The notes: generated by a model not told the origin, from the letters alone. A stretch of DNA of 50,386 nucleotides from Bacteroidales bacterium UBA1797 (GCA_002319885.1 DCFT01000067.1:1-50386), one strand, 5' to 3'; positions 1 through 8,806 are shown, numbered from the stretch's first letter. A program made the numbers and translations.

Positions 1-1414
1 TAATCTCTTTGTCCTTCAGATAAATATCTGCAATTCTTTGTGCCATTGCCGAAGGATTGAATGAGGCAACATTGCTTAGTACGTTCACAGAAAAATTTTG
101 ATCAGGAAACCTGAACAAGCTGGTGCGGTAACCGGCATCAGCACCATCATGCGCATTGAATTTCAGTCCTTTATAAACGCCAATTCCCTGACCCATAGCA
201 TAATTTATTGTATCGCCTTTATTAAGTATCGCCTTAATGTTCATTTCATTGATGATGTCTTTTCCGACAACCGGGTTTTCAAAATTCATAGCCCAGCGAC
301 TGAGATCTTCCACAGTTGTGAACAGACTTGTTGCACCCACAACAGAATAACTTAAGATGCTTTTTTTCACGCCCGTGCTGTCAAAATGATAAGAATAAGC
401 CCTGTTTTTTACGATCTTCTCACAATCATCATAAAAGAGCGTATTAGTCATTTTCAATGGCTCAAAAATATGCGTTCTGGTAAATTCAGCAAAAGTCTGT
501 CGCGATACCCTGGCAACTACCTCTGCGAGCAATGTAAATCCGGTATTGCAATACAGGAACTCATCTCCGGGATTGAAATTCAAATCCCTCTGCCTGCTAA
601 CAAGCCTCATAATCTGGTCCTTTGTTATTATATCATCAAGCCGCCATCCGGCCATAGCAAGTAAATCCCATTGATCTCTTAACCCGCTGGTATGATGCAT
701 AAGCTGGTTAAGAGTGATGACTTTGCCAAAATCAGGAACCTCAGGAATATATTTTCTTACATCATCGTTTATTGAGAGTTTACCTTCGCCTTCAAGCAGA
801 AGGACAGAGAAGGCGGTGAACTGTTTTGACAACGAGGCTATGTGAAAAATTGTTGCGGGAGTAATGGGAATATTATATTCCAGATCGGCGCTCCCATATC
901 CTTTTTCAAAGATTATTTTACCGTCGCGTGCTACAGCGACTGCCGCTCCCGGAGAATTTGGATTATTCCAGGCTGTAAAAAGCTGATCGACCTGTTTTCC
1001 GGGAGTAGAACCTTTTGGTTCGAGTATTTCCCATACGAGGTCATAATTGCCCTGTCGACCTTTTGGTTCAAGAGCGCTGACTTCAAGAGTATAGTTCCCT
1101 TTTTCTCCTGTAAACAACACAACTGGTTCGTCTCCTTTTCTTCCGTTTGGACTGTCAAAATCTTCGATCTTTTTCCCATCCGGATCATAAGTGGTGATCA
1201 TAGCGTCAATTCCTTTTTGCTCAAGCCTGAAGAAAGCAAACTGATTTGCGTCCAGTTTTACAACATATTTATGTTTTTCTCCAGCTTTTAACAGTTTTGA
1301 TATCCGGATTCCTTTTTTTAGTTGAGACTGTTGTTCCTGGCTTTGCGCAGTCATTGTAAAAGAGCCTGTCAGCATAAATACAAACAGGATTGCAAAACTA
1401 TTTTTTAATTTCAT
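1..1414 (-). CDS. Secreted beta-lactamase-family serine hydrolase (C-terminus outside window)
   Basis: The minus strand stays open from an ATG at 1414 to the window edge, about 471 codons, so the 3' end is missing. The N-terminus is a hydrophobic signal peptide ending near TMTAQ. About 120 residues of beta-rich sequence follow (FFRLEQKGID, GNYTLEVSALE), resembling the pre-peptidase C-terminal type of domain. Then comes a class C beta-lactamase/PBP-like fold with the SxxK motif in HIASLSKQFTA, the stretch LMHHTSGLRD, and the Y-x-N motif in FLYCNTGFT. Members of this family are periplasmic or extracytoplasmic esterases, D-aminopeptidases or carboxypeptidases, and the substrate cannot be told from sequence. 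It is monocistronic as far as visible, with its back to the histidine kinase gene. The family call is firm; the exact activity is open. Confidence 0.88.
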   Translation of the reverse strand, partial: MKLKNSFAILFVFMLTGSFTMTAQSQEQQSQLKKGIRISKLLKAGEKHKYVVKLDANQFAFFRLEQKGIDAMITTYDPDGKKIEDFDSPNGRKGDEPVVLFTGEKGNYTLEVSALEPKGRQGNYDLVWEILEPKGSTPGKQVDQLFTAWNNPNSPGAAVAVARDGKIIFEKGYGSADLEYNIPITPATIFHIASLSKQFTAFSVLLLEGEGKLSINDDVRKYIPEVPDFGKVITLNQLMHHTSGLRDQWDLLAMAGWRLDDIITKDQIMRLVSRQRDLNFNPGDEFLYCNTGFTLLAEVVARVSRQTFAEFTRTHIFEPLKMTNTLFYDDCEKIVKNRAYSYHFDSTGVKKSILSYSVVGATSLFTTVEDLSRWAMNFENPVVGKDIINEMNIKAILNKGDTINYAMGQGIGVYKGLKFNAHDGADAGYRTSLFRFPDQNFSVNVLSNVASFNPSAMAQRIADIYLKDKEI

Positions 1415-1421
1415 ATTGAAG

Positions 1422-1450
1422 GGTTATTAATTGTTATGAGCGGTTATTAA
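1422..1450. repeat. Direct repeat GGTTATTAA x2 in hydrolase leader
   Basis: GGTTATTAA occurs at 1422-1430 and again at 1442-1450, exactly 20 bp apart (two helical turns). It lies just upstream of the minus-strand ATG at 1414. The spacing would suit a regulator binding one face of the DNA, but no regulator can be assigned and an AT-rich coincidence is possible. Confidence 0.25.
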
Positions 1451-1589
1451 GCTATAATAAAGCTATTGAATTTGTTTATATTCTTATAGTCAATAGATTT
1501 GAAAAAAATGAAATCGCTGCAAAATCCGGTAAGTTTTTTATTATTCTTTTATAAATATTCCTTCCCTCAATTAAGAGGGCTCATCTTTT

Positions 1590-2957
1590 TTAAAATCTTA
1601 AAGAGAAAACAGTTTCTACACCAGGTTTTGAGAACACAGAAATTGTTCCACCATGAAGTTTCATGATCTGCCTCGACAGACTTAATCCAATCCCCGAGCC
1701 ATGTTCTTTAGTAGTAAAGAAAGGTATGAAGACATTTTCCAGCAGATCATCCGGGATGCCTGTCCCGTTGTCTCTGACAGATATAACAGGACGTTGATCA
1801 TCTGCCTCTGAAAAGCTTAATTCAATGATCCGTTTTTTATTGTTGCCATTTGCTTTAAGAGCATCTGAAGCATTGTTAACGAGGTTCAGGAGAACGTGTT
1901 CAATAAGACTGCGATCGCAAAAAAGTGTCATGTTTTCCTCTGAAGTATTGCATAACAATGCTATTCCATCTGCTGAAAGTTCATCTCTTTTTAGCAGCAT
2001 AATACTCTCAATGAGTTTATTAATACTTACTTTTTCAAATTTAGGTGCAGGTAACTTTGTCAGGCTCCTGAACTTGCTTACAAAGTCAATAAGATTTTTA
2101 CCCCTGTCCTCGATATAGCCAAGTCCTGTAAGCGCTTCTTTTATGTTTTCATCGGGGAGATCGCTTGCGGCTATAATCTTATCTCCGTTTTTAAAGAAGC
2201 CTGAAATGGTTGATGTAAGAGAGGTGACAGGAGTAACAGAATTTATTATTTCATGAGTTAGTACTCTGATAAGCTTCTGCCACGATTCCATCTCCTTTTC
2301 ATCAAGTTCATTTTTTATATCCTGAAGCGAAACAAGCCAGATTTCTTTTTGCCCGATTTTAAAGACAGATACTCTTATTGCAAGTTGCAGCAACCGGTTG
2401 CCCGATTTTAAAGTGATTACTTTCTGTTCTTCTGATTTTAATTTTTTTATAGTCTCGGGTAATCCCCGATGAACTGCTTCAAGTGTACTTATTGAGTTTA
2501 TCTCAGCAACTCCTAAAAGGTCCCTGGCTGCCTGATTTATTATTTCAATATTTCCATCCTGATCAAATGAAATCAATCCTATTCCGATATGCTTAACAAT
2601 ATAATTCATGTAATGCAACTGACTTTCTTTCTCAATGCGGACCTGCCTTACAATACCTCCGATCTCATTCAGGAACACACCCAGTTCGTTGAAAGGATAA
2701 GTTCTCTCCTGAGAAAAATAGAGAGTCGGGTTGTTTTCCTTAATATATGCAAGCATTCTTTTAATATCGTCTCTTCGTCGGACAATGTAACGGATTAGTC
2801 CCCACGTCTCTGATATTACCAGAAGAGACATGAAGGTAATAGAATATAGATAATTGGTTTTGTAAGCCAGGAAAGAAAGGATCAGGGACGATAAAGAGAT
2901 GAGTATTACCCTGACTATGATTCCAATATAATATTTATTAGAGTCCATACTTTTCAA
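1590..2957 (-). CDS. NtrB/NtrY-like PAS sensor histidine kinase
   Basis: A 455-residue membrane sensor kinase. Two hydrophobic segments (about residues 11-32 and 37-58) are joined by only a few residues, so there is no large periplasmic sensor domain and the signal is probably sensed in the membrane or cytoplasm. A PAS domain follows (about 115-215; IGLISFDQDGNIEIINQAA). The dimerisation H-box LTHEIINSVTP has the phospho-acceptor near His235. The ATPase domain shows N box NLVNNASDAL, G1 DNGTGIPDD, F box PFFTTK and G2 GSGIGLSLS. The gene overlaps the 3' end of the NtrC-type regulator by 20 bp (11 bp if the ATG at 2948 is used), so the two are co-translated and almost certainly form a cognate pair. 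The pairing with a sigma-54 activator fits the NtrB/NtrY subclass. Confidence 0.93.
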   Translation of the reverse strand: MKSMDSNKYYIGIIVRVILISLSSLILSFLAYKTNYLYSITFMSLLVISETWGLIRYIVRRRDDIKRMLAYIKENNPTLYFSQERTYPFNELGVFLNEIGGIVRQVRIEKESQLHYMNYIVKHIGIGLISFDQDGNIEIINQAARDLLGVAEINSISTLEAVHRGLPETIKKLKSEEQKVITLKSGNRLLQLAIRVSVFKIGQKEIWLVSLQDIKNELDEKEMESWQKLIRVLTHEIINSVTPVTSLTSTISGFFKNGDKIIAASDLPDENIKEALTGLGYIEDRGKNLIDFVSKFRSLTKLPAPKFEKVSINKLIESIMLLKRDELSADGIALLCNTSEENMTLFCDRSLIEHVLLNLVNNASDALKANGNNKKRIIELSFSEADDQRPVISVRDNGTGIPDDLLENVFIPFFTTKEHGSGIGLSLSRQIMKLHGGTISVFSKPGVETVFSLRF

Positions 2958-4314
2958 TTTTAGAGTACAGGGTTTTTCTTGTTATTCCAAGTTCCTTAGC
3001 TGTCTGGTTAATATTACCTTTATTTTTAAAGAGAGCTTCCTTAATTGTAAGTTTTTCAACATTATTCAGGTTTAAAGACTTATCAGGGAATGAGTTTCCG
3101 GAGGAAATTCTTGTTGTAAAATGCAGGTTCTCAGGTCTGATAACTTTGTCTTCAGCCATTATTACCGCATTCTCAATCATGTGTTGAAGCTCCCTCACAT
3201 TTCCCGGCCATTCATATTGTTTTAATTTATCAATCGTATTCCCACTAATCTTAAGAAAGGGTTTTTCATATTTTTTCCCGAAAAGGTTAAGGAAATGTTC
3301 GGCAAGGAGAAGAATATCTTCTTCCCTGTAACGCAACGGAGGTATTTCGATCTGAATAGTATTTATCCTGAACATCAGATCTTCCCTGAAAAGATTGTCT
3401 CTTATGAGATCGGGCAGATGTTTGTTGGTTGCGGTTATTAATCTGACATCAACCGGAACCGGCTTGTTTGAGCCAACAGGGATGATGTACCGGTTTTGTA
3501 AAACAGTCAGCAGCTTTGATTGCATAGAGATCGGAAGGTTACCTATTTCATCAAGAAACAAGGTTCCGCCGGTTGCAGTCTCAAATCGTCCTTTTCTGTC
3601 TTCAGCAGCTCCTGTAAAAGCTCCTTTCACATGTCCGAAGAGCTCACTCTCAAACAGTGATTCTGAAAGAGATCCAAGATCAACACTTATGAATACATCA
3701 TCCGATCGCTTCGATTGGCGGTGTATTTCCCGGGCAATTAGTTCTTTCCCTGTACCGTTTTCGCCGAGAATAAGAACATTGGCATCTGTAGGAGCTACCT
3801 TTTTTACTGTAGATAATATGTCCTTCATAACAGAGGATTCGCCAATCAGTGAAGTGAATTTCTTATCCAGATCTTCTGAGAGATGCTTTTGTTTGTTCAT
3901 GAGTTTTGAAACCTGAATTTTTGACATTCGCAGCTGGTATGCTGCTCTGACCGTCGAAACCAGTTTTACCGGATCAAACGGTTTCTGTATAAAATCCGTA
4001 GCTCCTTCCTTCATCGCTTTTACTGCAAGTTCAATATCGCCATAAGCTGTAATAAGAATTATAACTGCATCAGGATCTTCTTTTATTATTTCCTTCAGCC
4101 AGAACAGACCCTCATTTCCTGTGTTGACTCCGGCTTGGAAATTCATGTCTAGCATTATTATATCGAAAGAGCCTGATTGGAGAAGTGAAGTAAACTTTGC
4201 AGGATTTTTTATTGTAGAAACCTCCTCAAACTCCTGTTTCAGTATAAATGAAAGTGACTTAAGAATTCCTTCATTATCATCAACAATCAGTATTTTGCCT
4301 TTTATTTTTGTCAT
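2938..4314 (-). CDS. NtrC-family sigma-54-dependent response regulator
   Basis: 458 residues with the full NtrC layout. The receiver domain (about 5-120) has the phospho-acceptor Asp56 in IIMLDMNF and the conserved Lys in IQKPF. The AAA+ domain (about 153-390) has Walker A GENGTGKE at 184-191, the sigma-54 contact loop GAFTGA at 231-236 and Walker B TLFLDE at 251-256. A Fis-type helix-turn-helix closes the protein (about 434-458, NQTAKELGITRKTLYSK). The intact GAFTGA loop means it should be a true activator of sigma-54 holoenzyme. It is first in an operon with the kinase at 1590-2957. The divergent gene at 4515 has a -24/-12 promoter candidate, so that permease is the obvious local target. 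Confidence 0.96.
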   Translation of the reverse strand: MTKIKGKILIVDDNEGILKSLSFILKQEFEEVSTIKNPAKFTSLLQSGSFDIIMLDMNFQAGVNTGNEGLFWLKEIIKEDPDAVIILITAYGDIELAVKAMKEGATDFIQKPFDPVKLVSTVRAAYQLRMSKIQVSKLMNKQKHLSEDLDKKFTSLIGESSVMKDILSTVKKVAPTDANVLILGENGTGKELIAREIHRQSKRSDDVFISVDLGSLSESLFESELFGHVKGAFTGAAEDRKGRFETATGGTLFLDEIGNLPISMQSKLLTVLQNRYIIPVGSNKPVPVDVRLITATNKHLPDLIRDNLFREDLMFRINTIQIEIPPLRYREEDILLLAEHFLNLFGKKYEKPFLKISGNTIDKLKQYEWPGNVRELQHMIENAVIMAEDKVIRPENLHFTTRISSGNSFPDKSLNLNNVEKLTIKEALFKNKGNINQTAKELGITRKTLYSKIEKYGL

Positions 4315-4348
4315 TTGTCATTTTTAAAAACAAAAATAATACAAAGTG

Positions 4349-4366
4349 GATACATATGATACATAT
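4349..4366. promoter_or_regulatory. Tandem GATACATAT repeat, candidate enhancer site
   Basis: GATACATAT occurs twice head-to-tail at 4349-4357 and 4358-4366. It is about 85 bp upstream of the putative -24 element at 4451 and just behind the start of the NtrC-type regulator gene. The distance fits an upstream activator site for a sigma-54 activator, and the position would also allow autoregulation. Activator sites are usually dyads, and this is a direct repeat, so the role is a guess. Confidence 0.35.
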
Positions 4367-4450
4367 ATGGATAATAAATAAACACTTAATTTTAACATTT
4401 ATTTTAATTCTGAAACTGTAAGCAGCATATAATTAATAAGTTAGAAAAAC

Positions 4451-4466
4451 TGGCATAAGACTTGGT
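4451..4466 (+). promoter_or_regulatory. Candidate sigma-54 (-24/-12) promoter of the permease
   Basis: The sequence TGGCAT-AAGAC-TTGGT matches the sigma-54 consensus TGGCAY-N5-TTGCW with exact spacing and one mismatch (G for C in the -12 element). It lies 48 bp upstream of the permease ATG at 4515. It points away from an NtrC-family activator gene, which is the expected arrangement for a local target. Confidence 0.62.
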
Positions 4467-4514
4467 TTACAGTAAAGTACTTATTTAATTATCCGGCAAT
4501 TAATAATCAATATT

Positions 4515-6944
4515 ATGGTTACATTTTTAAAACTCTTTCTCAGAAACTCATTCAGGAACAAAACCTTCACCATACTTAATATATTAGGTCTTGCAATTGG
4601 CATGGCAAGTTTTATAATAATAATGCTATGGGTAAAAGCTGAACTTTCGTATGACAAGTATAATCTGTTCGCTGACAGGATTTACAGGATGGACATGTAT
4701 ACTAAGCTAAATGGGTATGAGGGAAATTCAGCATATTGTCCGGCACCTCTCGCTGGTACATTATTGAAAGATTATCCTGAAATTGAAAAAAGTGTAAGAT
4801 TCCGTAGTTATGGTAAGGCTATTATCAGATATAATAATACCAGTTACTCGGAAAACAACATAATCTATGCCGATTCGACTGTTTTTGGGATTTTTACAAT
4901 ACCAGTTATAAGAGGTAATGCTGAAAATGCCCTTGCCGCTCCGTTTACAATTGCTTTGAGTGAGTCGATGGCAAAAAAATATTTTGGCTACGAAGATCCT
5001 ATAAATAAAATTTTAAGACTCAACAATCAAAGTGATTATCGTATAACTGCTGTCTATAAGGATATTCCGAAAGCTTCACATTTCCATTTTGATTTTATTG
5101 CGTCTCTTTACAGCACAAAAGAATATCTCGAGCAAGTCTGGCTCAGTAATAATTTTCAGACATATATTCTGTTTAAGAAGAATGCTGACCCTGTTGCCTT
5201 TGAGAAAAAGTTACCTCAATTGATCGAACGATATGTTGCTCCCCAGGCGGCTCAGGCACTTGGCACCTCGTGGGAAAATCTTCTGGGTAAAGGCATACGT
5301 ATTCAGTTCAGTATTCAGAATGTGAGAGATATCCACTTAAGGACTGATATCTCAGGAGGTTTTGAGGCTGGTGGCGACATGAAGTATGTTTACATTTTTA
5401 TTCTGATTGCAGTTTTTATTATTCTTTTGGCCTGTATTAATTTCACTAATCTCTCAACTGCCCGATCGGCGAGCAGGTTAAAAGAGATAGGTATGAGAAG
5501 GATTTTTGGGATCCAGAAATCAAAGCTTTCAATGCAATTTATGCTTGAATCACTTTTGATTGTTTTTGCAGCTTACTTAATTGCAATGGTTCTGACTGAA
5601 TTCTCCCTTCCGTTTTTTAATAGGCTGACTGATAAGAACTTGTTGATAAATTACTTCGATATAAAGTTTATAGGTGCGGTAATTGGCCTTATTTTAGTGA
5701 TCAGCTTTCTTGCAGGAATTTATCCTGCACTATATTTATCATCGTTCAAGCCGATTTCTATATTAAAAGGAGAGATGGTTACCGGCAGAAAGAAAGCAAA
5801 TTTCAGAAGTATCCTTGTTGTTGGGCAGTTTACGATTTCACTAATCCTTCTTTCTTCAGTTCTCATACTTGCCAAACAGATGAAATTCATTCAGAAAAAA
5901 AACCTCGGATATAATAAGGAACAATTATTAGTAGTTAAAAATGCTTACCTCCTTGGTAAGAATATTGAAAATTTTAAGGATAAACTGGCTGTAAATCCTC
6001 AAATCATTTCTGTTTCAGAGAGTGGGTTCTTACCATCTCCTTCGGAAAGGAATAATGGATCTATCTGGCGCGATGGAATTATTTCAAATGATCCGTTATT
6101 ATTTACCCATTTTTTTGTTGATTATGAGTATCTAAAAACGTTTGGCATGAAAATTATCAGCGGACGATGGTTCTCAAAAGAATTTTCAACTGACTCTTCA
6201 GCGATAGTGATCAACCAGGCGGCAGTTAAACTCCTTGGATGGAAAGATCCTTTAGGGAGAAAAATTGGTTCAATACTGAAATCTGATTTTGATATAAACA
6301 AACCTGTCCTGGATGTCTACACCATAATAGGAGTTGTAGAAGATTTTAATTTCAATTCACTGCATGAGCCTGTAGGAGCCCTGGCTATGTACCTTAAAGG
6401 AAGTAACGATTTTATTACCTGTCGGGTACGACCCGATACAGATATTTTCGGAATAATAAGTTTTCTGAAATCAAAATGGATTGAGAATGCACCTGACCAG
6501 CCATTTGAATATGATTTTGTAGCCGACAGTATTCATCGCCAATATAGCGGAGAGTCGCGACTTGGCACTATCCTGGGAATTTTTACCGGGTTAGCCTTTT
6601 TTGTAAGCTGTCTGGGCTTGTTTGGGCTCGCACTTTTTGCTTCGGAACAGCGTAAGAAAGAAATCGGACTCAGAAAAGTTAATGGCTCAGGAATCGGGCA
6701 GATAATCTGGTTACTTACAGTGGATTTTACAAAACTGGTGTTTATAGCCGCAATAATTGCCTGTCCCGTCTCGATTCTGATGATGAGAAAGTGGCTCGAA
6801 AGTTTTGCTTATCGTACCGGTATTTCCTGGTGGATCTTTGCTATGACTGTTTCTATAAGCTGTTTAATAGCACTGGCAACAATAGGTTATCAGTCGTATA
6901 AAGCAGCTACTACCAATCCGGTAAATACACTTAGGTCAGAATAA
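4515..6944 (+). CDS. FtsX/MacB-type ABC transporter permease
   Basis: 809 residues. The N-terminal helix (about 18-40) is preceded by the family signature LFLRNSFRNKTFTILNILGLA. A large periplasmic MacB-like core domain follows (about 45-285), then three helices (about 290-410). After a second membrane segment (about 430-450) and a second periplasmic domain come three C-terminal helices (about 685-800). This duplicated FtsX layout is typical of the roughly 800-residue Bacteroidota permeases that work with a MacB-like ATPase and a membrane fusion protein in tripartite export or mechanotransmission. Neither partner gene is in the window. It faces the NtrC-type regulator/kinase operon, has a sigma-54 promoter candidate, and is followed by a terminator hairpin, so it is probably a single-gene transcript. 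The substrate is unknown. Confidence 0.92.
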   Translation: MVTFLKLFLRNSFRNKTFTILNILGLAIGMASFIIIMLWVKAELSYDKYNLFADRIYRMDMYTKLNGYEGNSAYCPAPLAGTLLKDYPEIEKSVRFRSYGKAIIRYNNTSYSENNIIYADSTVFGIFTIPVIRGNAENALAAPFTIALSESMAKKYFGYEDPINKILRLNNQSDYRITAVYKDIPKASHFHFDFIASLYSTKEYLEQVWLSNNFQTYILFKKNADPVAFEKKLPQLIERYVAPQAAQALGTSWENLLGKGIRIQFSIQNVRDIHLRTDISGGFEAGGDMKYVYIFILIAVFIILLACINFTNLSTARSASRLKEIGMRRIFGIQKSKLSMQFMLESLLIVFAAYLIAMVLTEFSLPFFNRLTDKNLLINYFDIKFIGAVIGLILVISFLAGIYPALYLSSFKPISILKGEMVTGRKKANFRSILVVGQFTISLILLSSVLILAKQMKFIQKKNLGYNKEQLLVVKNAYLLGKNIENFKDKLAVNPQIISVSESGFLPSPSERNNGSIWRDGIISNDPLLFTHFFVDYEYLKTFGMKIISGRWFSKEFSTDSSAIVINQAAVKLLGWKDPLGRKIGSILKSDFDINKPVLDVYTIIGVVEDFNFNSLHEPVGALAMYLKGSNDFITCRVRPDTDIFGIISFLKSKWIENAPDQPFEYDFVADSIHRQYSGESRLGTILGIFTGLAFFVSCLGLFGLALFASEQRKKEIGLRKVNGSGIGQIIWLLTVDFTKLVFIAAIIACPVSILMMRKWLESFAYRTGISWWIFAMTVSISCLIALATIGYQSYKAATTNPVNTLRSE

Positions 6945-6954
6945 TTTAAGAGAA

Positions 6955-6980
6955 CGGGCTTGTCTTTGGTAACAAGCCCG
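6955..6980 (+). terminator. Terminator hairpin after the permease
   Basis: CGGGCTTGT at 6955-6963 pairs perfectly with ACAAGCCCG at 6972-6980 across an 8-base loop, starting 11 bp after the permease stop codon. The tract that follows is pyrimidine-rich (CCTTTCCTTTCT) rather than a clean U run, so termination may be partial. The 7000-7440 stretch beyond holds nothing else recognisable except the leader of the CsbD-like gene. Confidence 0.6.
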
Positions 6981-7440
6981 ACAACCTTTCCTTTCTATGA
7001 TATGACTGCTTGTACAGCCTCACTGTCGGGCTGAGATCAATGAGCTATAGCGGCTGTCAGGCTGGAGAATCCTTTTCAGATATGCGAAAATAGTTTTAAT
7101 ATTTTTTCATTTTGGGAATATTTCTTTGAAACTTTTCCTGTAACAAAATTTTAACAATTTTCAAAGTATCAGTAAATCAGGATTTTAGTTGATTTAACTC
7201 GGCCATTCCTATTCTGGTCCTGTTTTTGGCACATCCTTTGTTTATTCTTTTAAAGATTCAAAAAGCTATCATAGTAATAAAGAGTTGTTTAAAGGATGAA
7301 CTGATAGTATGTTGATATTAAATAAGTTTTTTCATAAGTAAATTTTAAATAAACATATAATGAATCTAGCTTCCGGTTCAATTGTTTTTTTAGAGGGGAA
7401 AGCTGATTCAGAACAGAATAACATTTTAAAGCCAGGAGTC

Positions 7441-7620
7441 ATGAAGAGTAATACAGAATACTGGAATGAAAAAAAGGCAAAACTTCGGAAGAAGTACAAA
7501 AACCTTACTGACAAAGACCTTTCCTATGATGAGGGCAATGAAAAAGAGATGATGGAGATACTTGGCATTAAACTTGGAAAATCAAAACAGGAATTGCTTA
7601 AGATTATTATTACACTCTGA
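7441..7620 (+). CDS. CsbD-like general stress protein
   Basis: A small, charged, probably cytoplasmic protein of 59 residues. YWNEKKAKLRKKYKNLTDKDLSYDEG resembles the CsbD/YjbJ family pattern of W-x(5)-K-x-K-x(3)-LTD-DL, and the later LGIKLGKSKQELLKII fits Bacteroidota members. The frame is open from an ATG at 7360, but the 27 extra residues do not look like the family. The ATG at 7441 is preceded by AGGAG and gives the usual family length, so it is chosen. CsbD-like proteins are typically induced by general stress and their biochemical role is unknown. The next gene is an ECF-type sigma factor, though with no evidence of co-transcription. Confidence 0.75.
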   Translation: MKSNTEYWNEKKAKLRKKYKNLTDKDLSYDEGNEKEMMEILGIKLGKSKQELLKIIITL

Positions 7621-7635
7621 TCAGATTTTCGCCTG

Positions 7636-7685
7636 ATCCGGGATTCTAAAAAATGTAATGGGCAAGATGCCAGGCAATCCCGGAT
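7636..7685 (+). terminator. Long stem-loop after the CsbD-like gene
   Basis: ATCCGGGATT at 7636-7645 is the exact reverse complement of AATCCCGGAT at 7676-7685. The loop is 30 bases and contains the smaller palindrome TGCCAGGCA. A short T tract (ATTTTCC) follows at about 7690. It is probably a terminator or mRNA-stabilising hairpin for the gene ending at 7620. The rest of 7686-7944 shows nothing recognisable apart from the leader of the sigma factor gene. Confidence 0.45.
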
Positions 7686-7944
7686 TGGCATTTTCCTAAA
7701 CCCCCCAATATCTGATATAATCACAATCTGTTTTCCGTTATTAAATAAGAGATAACTTTACATATATTAATTTAAAGTAATCTCCATGAGCGATCTTAGA
7801 ATTTAACCAATCCATCGCGTCCTATATTCCTGTTTTATTTTTTTACCAGCTGATTATGATGGACAGCCGGGGAAAATAAAAATTCTCTATTTATTTAAAA
7901 TATTTGTTTCTCTGTTTCGTCTATGCGAATAAACAACCTCTTGA

Positions 7945-8505
7945 ATGAGTCCGAAAGAGTCAGAAAAAATTGGAGCTGTTTATAAAAGCGAGCGAAAACG
8001 TCTGCTTGGCTATATAAGAAAAAGAATTTCCGACGAGGTAGAGGCGGAAGATATTCTGCAGGACATCTTTTACCAGCTTACTATTGGTTTCAACGACATC
8101 AGGAGGGTTGAAAGTCTCACAGCATGGCTATATAGAGTAGCTGATAACCGTATCACCGATCTGTTCCGTAAGAGAAAGCCGGTAAGCATCAGTTATAATA
8201 CCAATGCAAAAAATGATGAAGACGGTCCGCTGACTCTTGAAGAAATCCTTCCGTCTCTGGGTCATCTGGCAGAAGATGACGATATAAAAGAAATGATATG
8301 GGAAGCCATCGAGGAGACTCTTTCAGATTTGCCGTCAGAGCAAAGAGAGGTATTCGTAGACAATGAATTTGAGGATATGAGTTTCAGGGAGATATCTCAA
8401 AAAACGGGTATTGGCATAAACACCCTCATTTCGCGGAAACGCTATGCTGTGCTTGCTCTAAGAGAAAAATTAGATGAACTGTATAAACTATTAAAAAACA
8501 ATTAG
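7945..8505 (+). CDS. ECF-type sigma-70 family RNA polymerase sigma factor
   Basis: 186 residues. Region 2 spans about 10-80: LLGYIRKRISDEVEAEDILQDIF matches the region 2.1-2.2 core and SLTAWLYRVADNRITDLFRKRK covers 2.3-2.4. Region 4 spans about 128-180: LSDLPSEQREVFV then the helix-turn-helix MSFREISQKTGIGINTLISRKRYA. There is no region 1.1 or 3, so it belongs to the ECF group. The acidic linker between the regions (DEDGPLTLEEILPSL) is longer than in minimal ECFs. The stop codon is followed one base later by the ATG of a small membrane protein gene, so the two are probably translationally coupled. No classical anti-sigma factor (FecR or zinc-anti-sigma type) is nearby. Confidence 0.93.
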   Translation: MSPKESEKIGAVYKSERKRLLGYIRKRISDEVEAEDILQDIFYQLTIGFNDIRRVESLTAWLYRVADNRITDLFRKRKPVSISYNTNAKNDEDGPLTLEEILPSLGHLAEDDDIKEMIWEAIEETLSDLPSEQREVFVDNEFEDMSFREISQKTGIGINTLISRKRYAVLALREKLDELYKLLKNN

Positions 8506-8506
8506 T

Positions 8507-8806
8507 ATGAAAGCTTTTAGGATTTTCAGATTTGCAGGATTCGCTTTACTGGGTTTATGTTTTATAACCCTTGCGATCTTTGTCACAATGCTTTTATGGA
8601 ATTCGCTTATTCCTATCCTGTTTCACGGACCGGTACTAACATTCTGGCAAATGGCCGGATTATTCATTCTGTCGAAAATTCTTCTTTCCGGAATTGGTCC
8701 TCATACGCGCCGATATAATCATCCGGAATGGAGAAGAAGATATCATGAAAAATTCAGAAACCGTTTCAAAGAGGAAGAGAATCAGATGAATACTGAAAAA
8801 GCATAA
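8507..8806 (+). CDS. Small two-helix membrane protein coupled to the sigma factor
   Basis: 99 residues with two clear transmembrane helices (about 9-33 and 47-64). The basic cytoplasmic tail (RRYNHPEWRRRYHEKFRNRFKEEEN) ends in MNTEKA. The linker LWNSLIPILFHGPVLTFWQMAGL is the most distinctive part and resembles small membrane proteins found after sigma factor genes in other Bacteroidota, recognised here from memory only. The start is one base after the sigma factor stop codon. The fused expression and membrane location make a role in holding or sensing for the sigma factor plausible, but nothing in the sequence shows binding. No enzymatic motif is visible. Confidence 0.8.
   Translation: MKAFRIFRFAGFALLGLCFITLAIFVTMLLWNSLIPILFHGPVLTFWQMAGLFILSKILLSGIGPHTRRYNHPEWRRRYHEKFRNRFKEEENQMNTEKA

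Noticed and set aside
98..1291. Open frames on the plus strand at 98-355, 386-664 and 842-1291
   Set aside because: They are shadows of the minus-strand serine hydrolase, which carries the SxxK and YxN motifs and an unbroken frame.
7360..7440. N-terminal extension of the CsbD-like protein from the ATG at 7360
   Set aside because: The 27 extra residues do not resemble the family, and the ATG at 7441 has a purine-rich site just before it.
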